Assembly (NCBI RefSeq): GCF_018687715.1
Contig: NC_056765.1
Location: 28,196,254 to 28,260,253 of the forward strand
Origin: Carya illinoinensis
Lineage: Eukaryota; Streptophyta; Magnoliopsida; Fagales; Juglandaceae
Reading direction: 5' to 3'
DNA length: 64,000 nt
Positions 19,922-31,339 of this stretch are shown one piece after another. Under the pieces are notes generated by a model. It worked only from the letters and a program-made list of their open reading frames with translations. It made no database searches and was not told the DNA's origin. A program made the position numbers and the translations under genes. The stretch's first letter is position 1, and each line of letters begins with the position of its first letter.

Positions 19922-20970
19922 TGAAATTCCCAACATACCCCTGTAAAACCACGAAATTGTCTACCAATTTCCTTGAACAAATAAGTTAGATCTTAATTAT
20001 CAAGATTATGAAACGAATCAAATACTTTAAAATAAATAATCAAACTTGCAAGACACAAAGATTGGTTACAAAGGGAAACCCTTTAAAGAACTCTTTAAAG
20101 GTAAAACCCTACGGGGCAGCCAAACCCAGGAAAGTCAATCTTATTATTTGAAGAACAATTACAAGCAATAATCAATTACAAAACCTTTGCAATTCGACTC
20201 TCTTACTTGCCTAGACAAACGACCCGTTTGTCTTCTACCGCAGTAGCAGCCAGAACCTCTGGCGATCTTCAAATGTTGACTTCCCTTCTGGAACTCCAGA
20301 GGCTGAAATCCAATCGATGTTCCTTCACACTCAAAACATGATCACACTCAAGAAGATATGAAAAACCCCATGAAAATTCTCAAGTGAATTTTCTCTCATG
20401 AACACTCAGAATCTTCTCTGTAAAATTCATGGCTTGTGGTCCTTGAAAAGATACAAAACCGAATCCCTTTAAATAAAAAGTCTGGAAAGAGTTCTAGTCG
20501 CAGTAGGACTCTGCTGACGGTTAGCAACAGACGCGAAAACGTGTTCCGACGAACTGCTAACATTTCGCGATAATATCTTCTGTTATTGACTAAACTCTGT
20601 TCAAAAGAGTTCTAGTCGTAGTAGGACTCTGCTGACGGTTAGCAACAGACACGAAAACGTGTTCCGATGGACTGCTAACATTTCGCGATAATATCTTCTG
20701 TTATTGACTAAACTCTGTTCAGCTTTCTTCTTGATAAATACCAATCTTCCAGAACTTGATTTTAACCTCAAAGACTTATCTAAACAACACCTAAGACTTC
20801 TAGATAGACTCAATATTGTTTAGATACAAATCAATACTTATTTTACATTCATCCAAATTTAATCAAATAATGATAAGATGAACCTTATCATTCATCCAAA
20901 TTTAATCAAATAATGATAAGATAAACCTTATAATTTAGTCATCTAATCCTAGCCAATTTTTACCTTTACA
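19922..20970 (-). repeat. 3' LTR of the gag-only Copia element
   Basis: This is the partner of 24608-25657. It contains an internal tandem duplication with a 118-base period (units starting near 20491 and 20609, with ttctagtcg.agtaggactc and tttcgcgataatatcttctg in both). A second direct repeat of about 45 bases occurs at 20850-20938 (ttcatccaaatttaatcaaa). Confidence 0.95.
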
Positions 20971-20983
20971 ATCTCCCTCTTTG

Positions 20984-22707
20984 GCGGATTGGTGACAAAA
21001 CCAACTTGATGAATGTCTTGCATATACAATCTTCCCTTTGGTGGATCGGTCACAAAACCAATTTGATGAATGTAATGTGTACCTAAGATAGAAACAACCA
21101 GCAGACCAAGATCTCGTGAAAAATATCTTAATACAGTTAGATAAGAAATGACATAGAACATTCATTGAAACTAGTCCCAATAATAATCAAAGGTTAGATG
21201 TAATGTAAACCGACAAAAAGAAAGTGTTCTAGTCATCATCAATAACCATGTTCAATACTTAGTTCTCCCCCTCAATATTCTGCTGCTCCCCTTTTTATTT
21301 TCAGCAAATTCATTAAACTCTCACTTACTCAAACTCCCCCTAAAATTCATAATATCAAGATATTCTAATTTCTTTTTCTCCCCCTTTTTGTCACTAATCT
21401 GACAAGACACAAAATAGAATAAATATCACTTATGTGAGCCAATATGAAGATACTAAGAAAGACATGATGAACAACTCACATGTGTCTCAATTTTTCATGG
21501 ATTAAATGCACATGATGTATGAGCATGAATGTATGTTTAAACAATGAGCAAATGATTGAGACAACTTGGTTGAGACAAAAAAACAAACACTTGGTGGGCA
21601 TTCCATGAAAACCGAATGACAAAGGCTAAAGACCCATTCAAAAACCATCTTCAATACATGCATAGAGTAGATATAACAAAAAAAACATTGAATTTTTTTA
21701 TAATTTTTTTTTTATAAAAAACAACAAAAGGGCAAGTAACATGCTTAAATGCATCTTAATTCAAACATAGTGTAACTCACAAAACAAATTCAATAAAGTA
21801 CACCCTTTTATTTGCAACAATCACTATGGATGTTCACTCCTCATAAGATCATCAATGTCAAAGTTCATGTGAGTGTGTGAGTGAGTATACTTATATCATG
21901 GCATGTTATAAACTCCTTTTTTTTTTTTTTTTTTTTTTTTTCCGTTTTGCTTCCCCTTTTTTTTAATATATCTTTGAGACCTTTGTTCAAAGAAAGATTA
22001 CTTTTGATAGATGCTCTCAAGAGTTTGTTACTTGACCTTAAAAGTCAAACTTTATGCTAGGGCCTAGATACATGAGCATCTCCTCCAAACACTAGTTTGT
22101 ACACCCCCTTTGTTCATGTTGGCTGCTAATCTTTTTCCATAATGATTAGAGCAACGATTTTTTCTGTAAGAACTCAAGGTGGTAGATCTGTGTAGGGTGT
22201 TTGTCTTTTTCCGCAATGAATTAACACCGACTTTTTCTATATGGATCACTCTTTGTGTTTGGCAAGAAGAGAGCTCTTTATATATGTACTAGGTTCAACA
22301 AGTATTAGTCAATTCAAGGCATGAACTCCCCCTTTGATGAGCATCTAAAAAAGAAACATATTAATTATAGGATGCTTACATATAGGTTCCTCACAGTGCA
22401 TTAAAAATGAACTTTGCCAAGATAATCCATAGGGTTAGTATGCACAAAGTGAATTGCACAAAGTAGAGAGATACATAAGTTCAGGAATTTATTAAGTGAG
22501 AACACAAATACTCAAACTTTGACATATCAAGCATGCACTTTCCTTAAAGAAAAGTTTTGAACCAAACCAGAATTTTTTTTTTATATTATATTTTTCTTAT
22601 TTAAAACTGAAAAACAGAAACATAAAACAAAACAGAAAAATAAAATGCATGTCCTAGGCTAATGCAATAATATAACGGATGCAAGAACATGCAAGTAATA
22701 CTATCCA
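20984..22707 (-). other. Non-coding interior of the gag-only Copia element
   Basis: Between the 3' LTR and gag lie about 1.7 kb without a credible gene. On the minus strand this occupies the place where integrase and reverse transcriptase would be. It includes a T-run at 21918-21941 and several CCCCCT runs near 21260-21390. It looks replaced rather than merely decayed. Confidence 0.7.
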
Positions 22708-24552
22708 TTAATGTGACATGACATCCTCTTTGACCACCCATTTTGCTTTAAATTTTGGCTTATTCTTTTTATCAACATCACTTTGTATGATCTCTTCTTT
22801 ATTTTGAAAGCAAAAATCTGCTATTTCACCAATTTTGAGATTTAAAAAATTGATTTGTTGACTCATATCACAAATTTGATTCTCTAGACTATTTCCTTTC
22901 CTTTTTGGATTTCTTTCACATCCATTTTCCTTCACTTTATTCAAGTGAAAGCAATTTGGCCTTATATGACCAATAACACCACAATAATGACAAGTAGGAA
23001 TAAACTTACCTTTGGACTTACCTTGGTTGGGCTTCTTTGTCATTGATCTATCATGTGAGGCTCTTGGAACATGAGTTGTAGACACGGCCTTCTTTGAAGT
23101 TTCCTCATCTTGACTTCCTTTAACAAAAATGATATCTTTTGATGAGGTGGCAGCGGATGATGAGTCTTTAAGTTCCATATCTTGGGAAGTCATATACCCC
23201 AAACCCGTGCGATCACAACTAGATTTTTGAATACTCAACATCTCTTCTAATTTTTGTGTTGCTGTTTTTTCTTGAACCTTTTCCAACTCTTTTTCTAATG
23301 CAATTTTTTGATCCCTTAATCTTGCTATTTCAATATCAGAAATTTTGAATGCCTCAAACAAGTTATTTTTCTCACTCTCCATATTAGTGAATTTCTTGTA
23401 CAGCTTCTTGTTGAGTTTCTTTAATTTGATCACTTCTTCACACACATCATTGTAAGCTTCTTGTAAACTCAATTTATGATCCTCCACAACTAGAGCAACC
23501 TCCGAATCATTATTGCCATCATCACTTTCAGATTTTGTTAGCTCAATATCAGAAAAATCATTAACAACAGTAGAAAAAACCACAAAAGTATTGGTATAAT
23601 CAGATGATGAACTTGAAATTTCAGATTCTGAACTATCACTAAGTGTGACATTCAATGCTTTTCCTTTACTTTTCTTGAAATTTGGACATTCAATTCTTAT
23701 ATGACCATAACCAGAACATTCATGACACTTTACTTTATCAGATTTTTCTTTATTCCATTTTTCAAAATAATTTTTCTTTGCAGAAAATTCTCTACCTCTT
23801 TTTTTCTTTTCACTATACTTTTTACTAAACATGAATTTTCTGAATTTTCTTACCATAAGATCTATATCCTCATTGTTAAGATTTTCTTCATCAGAAAAAT
23901 CATCTTGATTTTCTTCTATAGTTTTTAAGGCAATAGACTTACCTTTTCTTGCTTGAGGAAGCGAAGATTCATATGTTTGTAAAGAACCTACCAATTCTTC
24001 TACCCTTATTGCATCAAGATCTTTACTTTCTTCAATAGCGGTAACTTTGGGTCGAAATCTTTCAGGTAAAGACCTTAGAATCTTCCTCACGATCCTTGAA
24101 TCCTCCACCTTTTCGCCGAGATTAAACCTGGAATTCACAATATCATTCAGTTTAGCATAAAAATCATTAAAATTTTCATCTTCCAACATTTTAATCTCTT
24201 CAAATTTTGAGGTTAGCATTTGCAATTTCGAATTTTTTACTATTCTTGTGCCTTCATGTGTAACCTCTAAAATATCCCAAGCTTCTTTAGCAATCTCACA
24301 CATGGAGATTCTTTTGAATTCTTCGGAGGATACCGCCATGAAAATAGCGTTAAGTCCTTTGCTATTCAAATTGCAATTGCTAATTTCATCTTTTGTCCAA
24401 GCATCTATAGATGTCTCAGGTTTAGTCCATCCTCGTTCAACCAAATGCCATACACGTTCATCTAAAGACTTGAGAAAAGCCCTCATACGAACTTTCCAAT
24501 AAGCATAGTTTTCCCCATCGAAGTATGGTGGAACGTGTAATGACGTCGACAT
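22708..24552 (-). CDS. Copia gag polyprotein with two zinc knuckles
   Basis: The protein is 614 residues in one intact frame, in the internal part of the LTR element. Residues 10-35 (YFDGENYAYWKVRMRAFLKS) are the Copia gag N-terminal motif, and residues about 55-200 look like the UBN2 gag-polypeptide domain. A first CCHC knuckle (CHECSGYGHIRIEC) spans 276-289. An acidic Ser-rich linker and a probable coiled coil (about 360-445) follow, then a second knuckle CHYCGVIGHIRPNC at 521-534. The frame ends shortly after, where protease and integrase would normally follow in a full Copia polyprotein. Gag forms the particle and binds RNA. The intact frame suggests either youth or selection for gag supplied in cis. 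Confidence 0.9.
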   Translation of the reverse strand: MSTSLHVPPYFDGENYAYWKVRMRAFLKSLDERVWHLVERGWTKPETSIDAWTKDEISNCNLNSKGLNAIFMAVSSEEFKRISMCEIAKEAWDILEVTHEGTRIVKNSKLQMLTSKFEEIKMLEDENFNDFYAKLNDIVNSRFNLGEKVEDSRIVRKILRSLPERFRPKVTAIEESKDLDAIRVEELVGSLQTYESSLPQARKGKSIALKTIEENQDDFSDEENLNNEDIDLMVRKFRKFMFSKKYSEKKKRGREFSAKKNYFEKWNKEKSDKVKCHECSGYGHIRIECPNFKKSKGKALNVTLSDSSESEISSSSSDYTNTFVVFSTVVNDFSDIELTKSESDDGNNDSEVALVVEDHKLSLQEAYNDVCEEVIKLKKLNKKLYKKFTNMESEKNNLFEAFKISDIEIARLRDQKIALEKELEKVQEKTATQKLEEMLSIQKSSCDRTGLGYMTSQDMELKDSSSAATSSKDIIFVKGSQDEETSKKAVSTTHVPRASHDRSMTKKPNQGKSKGKFIPTCHYCGVIGHIRPNCFHLNKVKENGCERNPKRKGNSLENQICDMSQQINFLNLKIGEIADFCFQNKEEIIQSDVDKKNKPKFKAKWVVKEDVMSH

Positions 24553-24607
24553 GATCTACAAGGGCACGGATCACACTCGAATGAGTGAACCACGCTCTGA
24601 TGCCAAT

Positions 24608-25657
24608 TGAAATTCCCAACGTACCCCTGTAAAACCACGAAATTGTCTACCAATTTCCTTGAACAAATAAGTTAGATCTTAATTATCAAGATTATGAAAC
24701 GAATCAAATACTTTAAAATAAATAATCAAACTTGCAAGACACAAAGATTGGTTACAAAGGGAAACCCTTTAAAGAACTCTTTAAAGGTAAAACCCTACGG
24801 GGCAGCCAAACCCAGGAAAAGTCAATCTTATTATTTGAAGAACAATTACAAGCAATAATCAATTACAAAACCTTTGCAATTCGACTCTCTTACTTGCCTA
24901 GACAAACGACCCGTTTGTCTTCTACCGCAGTAGCAGCCAGAACCTCTGGCGATCTTCAAATGTTGACTTCCCTTCTGGAACTCTAGAGGCTGAAATCCAA
25001 TCGATGTTCCTTCACACTCAAAACATGATCACACTCAAGAAGATATGAAAAACCCCATGAAAATTCTCAAGTGAATTTTCTCTCATGAACACTCAGAATC
25101 TTCTCTGTAAAATTCATGGCTTGTGGTCCTTGAAAAGATACAAAACCGAATCCCTTTAAATAGAAAGTCTGGAAAGAGTTCTAGTCGCAGTAGGACTCTG
25201 CTGACGGTTAGCAACAGACGCGAAAACGTGTTCCGACGAACTGCTAACATTTCGCGATAATATCTTCTGTTATTGACTAAACTCTGTTCAAAAGAGTTCT
25301 AGTCGTAGTAGGACTCTGCTGACGGTTAGCAACAGACACGAAAACGTGTTCCGACGGACTGCTAACATTTCGCGATAATATCTTCTGTTATTGACTAAAC
25401 TCTGTTCAGCTTTCTTCTTGATAAATACCAATCTTCCAGAACTTGATTTTAACCTCAAAGACTTATCTAAACAACACCTAAGACTTCTAGATAGACTCAA
25501 TATTGTTTAGATACAAATCAATACTTATTTTACATTCATCCAAATTTAATCAAATAATGATAAGATGAACCTTATCATTCATCCAAATTTAATCAAATAA
25601 TGATAAGATAAACCTTATCATTTAGTCATCTAATCCTAGCCAATTTTTGCCTTTACA
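24608..25657 (-). repeat. 5' LTR of the gag-only Copia element
   Basis: It starts TGTAAAGGC and ends TTTCA when read on the minus strand. It carries the same 118-base tandem duplication as the other LTR (units near 25191 and 25309) and would contain the element's promoter. Confidence 0.95.
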
Positions 25658-27447
25658 GAGATCCTTATCAAAAGTGTTTTACAAGCTACTCCAACATACA
25701 CGATGAGTATATTCAAACTCCCAGCAAGGCTAACCAAAGAATCGAAATGATGTTCTCTAATTTCTGGTGGAGCCATAAAAAGGAAGGGGGATGAGTTCTT
25801 TGGTGGAAATGGGAGAAGCTGGGAAGATCCAAACAAGATGGGGGCCTAGGATTCCGAGATATGCAGTGTTTCAACCGTGCGCTTTTGGCAAAACTAGTCT
25901 GGAGAATCTACAAACATCCCTCCTCTCTAGTGTCTCAGGTCTATAAAGAAAAATACTTCCAACATTCCCAGGTCCTGGAGGCTAAAATAAAATCTAGCTC
26001 CTCTTACATTTGGCAAGGATTATGTTCAGTTTTGGATCTAGTAAGGAAGGGTTCATTTTGGCGAGTTGGCAATGGTAACTCTATACGAATATGGAAGGAT
26101 AAATGGCTCCCACAAGAAAATACCTCTGAGGTACAAACCATTCCCAACACTCTTCCACCAGAGTCCACAGTTTCTTGCCGCATTGACTAAACTAATTTTA
26201 GGTGGAAAAAAAAAAGATAATCAAAACAATATTCAATCCAGATGAAGCGAAACTAATTTGCACCCTACCAATTAGTCTCAGAGGTGCTGCGGACTCATCA
26301 ATATGGGGCTATACAAAGAAAGGGACTTTCATAGTTAGAAACGCCTATTTTGTTGACTTGGATTCAAAACATCAAAAATATGGGGAGTCATTTGGAAGCA
26401 ATCAGGCTGTGAATCATTGGAAAGACATTTGGAAAGTGGAAGTAACGGGGAAAGTAAAATAGTTCCTTTGGAAATCAGCCTCAAATCTCCTTCCTACAAA
26501 GGAAAACCTATACAAAAGAAGATTTTGGATAGTCCTCGATGCCCTGTATGCAATACGGATATTGAAACAGTGCTTCATGGCTTATGGGAGTGCCCGGCAG
26601 CAAGGGATGGTTGGGGGGAGAGGGACTAACCTGTTGCAAAATGGGAGAAGTTTTTTGATAATTTTGTAGACTTATGGGCTGAATTCTATGACAGACTTGA
26701 AGCTAGAAACCTTGATTTGGTAGCTCTAGTCTGCTATAGAATTTGGCAAAGAAGAAATGATCTTATTTTCAAGAATAATTTCCAAGGTCTGAAAGCTCTT
26801 ATCAAATTTGCCATTTCTGAAATTGAGGTCCTATCTATAAGACAGGGAGAAAAACTAGTAAGGCAAGGACCCGTGATACCTCAAGCTACTGTGTCTTATT
26901 GGCAACCTCCTCCACCTACTTGGCTTAAGGTAAATTTTGATGCTAGTTTTAACAAGTCTGAGTTGGTGATGGGAATGGATATTATAGCCCGAGATTCAAA
27001 TGGTGATCCACATGTTATGTTAGCTACACAAAAAGAATCAGTCTCCTCTGTTTTCTTGGCTAAAGCCTTTGCTTTGTTAAGGGCCTTCACCCTATGCGCT
27101 GAAATGGGAATAATGAGGGCTGAATTCAAAGGGGATGCAAAGATGGTTGTAGAAGCAATCAAGGACCCTAATTCAAATTATGCATGGCATGGACAACTCA
27201 TTGAAGATCTCAAGCATGTACTAGAGACACATCCAAGTTGGAAACTGTCCTATGCCAACAGAGTGAACAACAAAGTAGCGCATGAACTAGCAAAGTTAGC
27301 TCTATCTATTGTAAATGAAACCATCTGGAGAGAGGAAGGGCCGGATGTGGTCGCTCCCCTCATATCTTGTGATAGACTTTGTTCCAATGAATTATGAAAT
27401 ACTATATGTTTCATTTCAAAAAAAAAAAAAAAAAACTCCTGGAGATT

Positions 27448-28147
27448 TATGATTTGGAACATTTGATCAATACAGATTGTTCCATCTTGATCATTTGATC
27501 AAAAACCAAATCGAGGATGGTTGGATGAATGATAATGTTGTTATGTATATTGAGAGATTTTTCCTTAGCATTAGTTATGACATAGTGACAAAATGCTTTT
27601 AAAATATGAGAACCAATAGATGTATAGCAATCGTGATTTTTTAAATAATGCTAGATGCAAGTTTAAGGCGTGTAAATTCTTTAAAAAAAAAAAGTAGATT
27701 TCTTAACGAGTGTCTCACTTTTTGCAAAATGTTTGCAAAGTACTTGGACATCCTAGGCTTACACAAATCATTTTACTCCAAGAAAAATCCCAATGCTATT
27801 GTAGTTTGTAATACCCTTGAAAAAGTATCACAGCAACATATGGTCCTAAAATCGTTCCCAACACTATTAGCTAGGGGTCAACACCACACGAGAGTTATGA
27901 TGGTTGTATTGCTGCAACACGATCATGCCTTATATATGCATGACTAAGTGGTTTGCACAACAAAAGTCTCTTAGGTCTGACTAAGAGTATATTTCAGTTT
28001 TCATCTTCTAAGTATATATTTCACGTTTTGTAGTTAGACTTCAAATATGCTATCCGCAATAGAGAAAGTTTTGCTAGACTTTAAACACTTCTTGTACCAG
28101 CTCCGATTGACAAATTAAATATTAATGATTATGATCATACATAACTA
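27448..28147. other. Spacer with a possible degenerate MITE
   Basis: No gene was recognised. The stretch 27645-27740 (aataatgctagatgca..aattctttaaaa) resembles 39745-39800 and may belong to a small AT-rich element family. The open frame 27648-27947 overlaps it and has no motif support. Confidence 0.4.
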
Positions 28148-31100
28148 TCACCGAGTAAGCATTTTTCTAATTAAATTAAGCTCAGCTACGACATCTCTCA
28201 CGTTCATCCATTTTTCTAGTTGTTCAAGAGAACATGCAACTCCAATCTGGAAAATCAAAACCAGGCACTCTTGAGTTTTGTTTCTTCTTGTAATATTGCA
28301 GTTATTTTGGCCATTGTTTCTAGTTGTCTCATCTTTCCTTTCCTGAAAAAGACTTGGATCTGAAATCTCTACGATTTCTTGAGACAAGGTTGTCTTGACA
28401 AAGAATTGTAGGTTTAGAGTGCCTTGAAAAATTTCATCAGTGGATCTCTTTCCTGTGAACATTTCTGATAGAAAGATCTCATGACTATATATGGGTTAAC
28501 ACTTCATTTCCCACACCATACTCTGAAATTTGAAACATACACTATATTAGATTGTAACATTAGTTTCTCAAAAAAAAAAAAAACATTGACATTAAGAAAG
28601 AAAGGATAGAAAGGTATTTTCACCAAGAGCTGCATAACCAATAGTTCCCCTTAATCCAATAGTGCTGGAGTAAGTGGTAGAAGAGTTATAGTTGCTTCCA
28701 GGAGAGAATATTGCTATGCCAAAATCACCCATTTGTCCAAGCATTTCACTATCAAGAAGAACATTGCTCGAATTCAGATCACAATGAATGATTTGTATTT
28801 AGCAATGATAATGTAGATATTCCAATGCATTTGCAACATCAATGGTGATATCCAACCTTTGAAACATATCTAGGTTTCTTTGGTTTTGATGCACTTCATC
28901 TTCTGTAGCAGCTGGATGCAACCATTCTTCAAGGCTTATGTTGATCATGAACTCATAAACTAGAACCTTGAAATCATTACCATGGTAATCAACACTTAAA
29001 ACAAACTGTAAGAACCTTTACAAGGTTTCGATTTATGATGTTTCTCAAGGCTTCACACTCAACAAGAAAAGCTTTTGAAGGCTCCACGGCACAGGAGGTT
29101 GAGGACCTTGACAGCAATTATGGTTCCACTCTTATCAAGAATTCCTATATAGACTGATCCAAAACCACCCACACCCAGCAGATTTGCTGAAGAGAATCCA
29201 TCAGTGGCTTTTAGGAGACTTTGGTAAGATATATTCAAAAGAAAATTTCCTGAAGAACTTGATATGGACACTTTTGTTTCTCTCTCAAACAAGAAACATA
29301 CAAAAAGTACAACATCGAAGTTACTCATAATAGTCCCAAAACTATAGATATTATTACCTTCAAGGTTGACGTCAATTTTGTATTCCAAGACTGTTTGAAG
29401 TTGCATTTAGGCAAGTTCATATAAGGAATTCCCCCACATAGTTGATTGTTCTCTACAACTAAAGCTAAACTTAAATTCTTGAAAATGCCATCTGTTGGCA
29501 CCAGCCACTCAAAATTGTTGTGCGATATATTTAAACGCTACAATGAGTTCATATACACAAGAAAGTCAAGGATTCTTCCTGATAAGTTGTTCCGAAAAAG
29601 ATAAAAAGTTTGAAGTCCTCTCAAAGAGCCAAAACTTGGCAGAATAGATCCTTAGAAGAAGTTTTCTGCCATGGTTAGAACCTAAAACTTAATGAAACTA
29701 TCAAGACTGCTTGAATTTCACCAGATAACATATTCCCTGCTATATATAATGCACCTAGATTCTTAATATTTTCAATTTCCATGGGAAGAGAACCAATAAG
29801 ATGATTTAGGGACAATTATAGGAGAATTGATAAGAAGAGAGACCAAAGATTAGTTTGGGTATGGAACCATTGAGATCGTTATGAGAAAGGTTGAGTGAGA
29901 TCAAAGATTTGCAATTGCTTAGACTTGATGGGACGCTTCCGCCAAGGTTATTTACCCCTAAAACCAGTTCAAGTACCAAAGTTAAATTTCCGAGAGAGTG
30001 TGGGATGTTCCTTGAGAGATTGTTTTGTGCTAGATCCAATCTCTTTAACCTATGAAGCCTACCGATAACGGTCGTAATGTTACCTTACACTAGGTTCTCT
30101 TCAAACTTGAGTACTTCTAAGTTGACAAGATTCAAGATCCCACTTGGAATCATTCCAGTTACTTTGTTTGCACTTATTACAAACATTTTTAGGGTCAATG
30201 ACAAGTGACCAATGCATTTTGGTAAGACAACCAAAATTGTTGGTTTGTATTACAAAACCCTCTAACATGGTTGCATTGGTCAAAGAGCAGATAAAACTCA
30301 ATGCATGATCAACTTCTCCACTTCCCCCCACGTTGTTTCTAAAAGTAGTAAATATTTTGAGCCTATGCAGCTTTTCCAAAGAAGGCACATTTCCAATAAA
30401 TTTGTTTGCTGTAATTTGAAGTACATCTAAATTTGAGGCATTGGATATTGAAGGACGAATAGAACCAATAAATTGGCTATATGCAATGGATAAGTCTAGG
30501 AGATTAGGAAGAGTAGTTATGCCCAACTCGAATGGAAGTCTCCCTCTCAATTGATTAACTTCTACATGAAAAAATCTAATAGAAGAGAGATTGAAGATTG
30601 ACATAGGGATGTTACCTGAAAGCTTACTTTCAGAAAGTACAATAGTTGTAAGGTTTTTGAGTTGGCCTAGTGCATTTGGAATACTCCCACCCAAATTATT
30701 TGTGAATGCAACAAATTCTTCAAGTGAAGATAAGTTCCCAAGAGATGGATGAATACTTCCTATTAGTCTGTTGTTGGTTGCATAAAATTCTCGAAACTTT
30801 GACAAGAAGCTAAACTTAGTTGGGATATCTCCAACAAATTGGTTATAAGAAAGTATGATGCCTTCTCGATGTTAGAGCAATTAGATAAATTGGAAGTGAT
30901 TCTGCCAACCATCAAATTGTTGTGCAAATATAATATCTTCAGTTGATGGAAACAGCCTATTTGTGGAGGAATTTCATGTCTAAAGCTATTGTTTTGGAAA
31001 AGTAAAATCCTTAGAAAGCTCAAATTTCCAATGAAAGGAGATATAGAGCCTGTGAGTTTCCGAGATGCCAAAATCAACTCAATGACCCCAAGTGTCGATG

Positions 31101-31337
31101 ACCGCATGTAACACCATACCATAGGCAAAAGTGGGGGGTTTCATTCCATGAGCTGAAAACCATGAAAGGATCATGGCTTATTGTGGCCTTGAATTCAAGC
31201 AAGGCTAGTATATTAGTTTCTTTTCCAACCATGGCATATCTACTGCAAGAACCAAAGCACAAGACAAAAGCAACAACAAGGATGCAAAAAGCAAACCAAT
31301 AGGCTAGTGAAGTACTCAAGGTGGGAATTTGCCCCAT
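28148..31337 (-). pseudogene. LRR receptor-like kinase pseudogene (EFR/Xa21-type, non-RD)
   Basis: Read on the minus strand, ATG at 31335-31337 begins a signal peptide (hydrophobic AYWFAFCILVVAFVLCFGS) and an LRRNT region (ALLEFKATISHDP..SSWN..CLWYGVTC). LRRs follow to about 29800, then the kinase with GVGGFGSVY and AVKVLNL near 29100-29200 and a catalytic loop IIHCDL near 28780, where Cys replaces Arg (the non-RD type seen in pattern-recognition receptors). A 101-base intron (28523-28623, GTGAAAA..TTTCAG, phase 1) sits in the kinase domain, where Xa21/EFR-type genes often have one. Damage: frameshifts near 31090, 30800, between 30100 and 30040, and near 29060; a TAA stop just before the catalytic loop; and a frameshift after the intron. 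It cannot encode a working receptor. Confidence 0.9.
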
Positions 31338-31339
31338 AA

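Larger units (their letters stand above)
19922..25657 (-). mobile_element. Non-autonomous Copia-type LTR element encoding gag only (TR-GAG-like)
   Basis: The LTRs at 19922-20970 and 24608-25657 are nearly identical; I noted about seven differences in 1.05 kb, such as catacccc/cgtacccc and tttttacc/tttttgcc. Both have TG..CA ends, and a perfect 5-bp duplication GAGAT flanks the element (19917-19921 and 25658-25662). Read on the minus strand, a primer-binding site like TTGGCATCAGAGC (initiator tRNA-Met type) follows the 5' LTR at about 24593-24607, and a purine-rich tract AAAGAGGGAGAT lies at 20971-20983 before the 3' LTR. The interior holds one gag frame and no protease, integrase or reverse transcriptase. 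Low LTR divergence implies a recent insertion; mobility would need enzymes from elsewhere. Confidence 0.95.
19822..27434 (+). pseudogene. 5'-truncated LINE (L1-type) split by a Copia element
   Basis: Coding pieces on the plus strand are 19845-19921 and 25663-27397. They encode the C-terminal part of ORF2 after the polymerase core: an ATPTYTMSIFKLP-like stretch, zf-RVT region (CPVCNTDIETVLHGLWECP near 26540-26600), and an RNase H-like domain with NFDASFN near 26935, an AEFKGDAKMVVEAI stretch near 27120 and NNKVAHELAKLA near 27270. Frameshifts and stops break the frame at several points (for example near 25790, 26190, 26460 and 26630). A poly(A) tail ends at 27434. A 13-bp target duplication with one mismatch is visible (aactcc.ggagat, 19809-19821 and 27435-27447). 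Removing the Copia insertion leaves about 1.87 kb. Confidence 0.85.
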
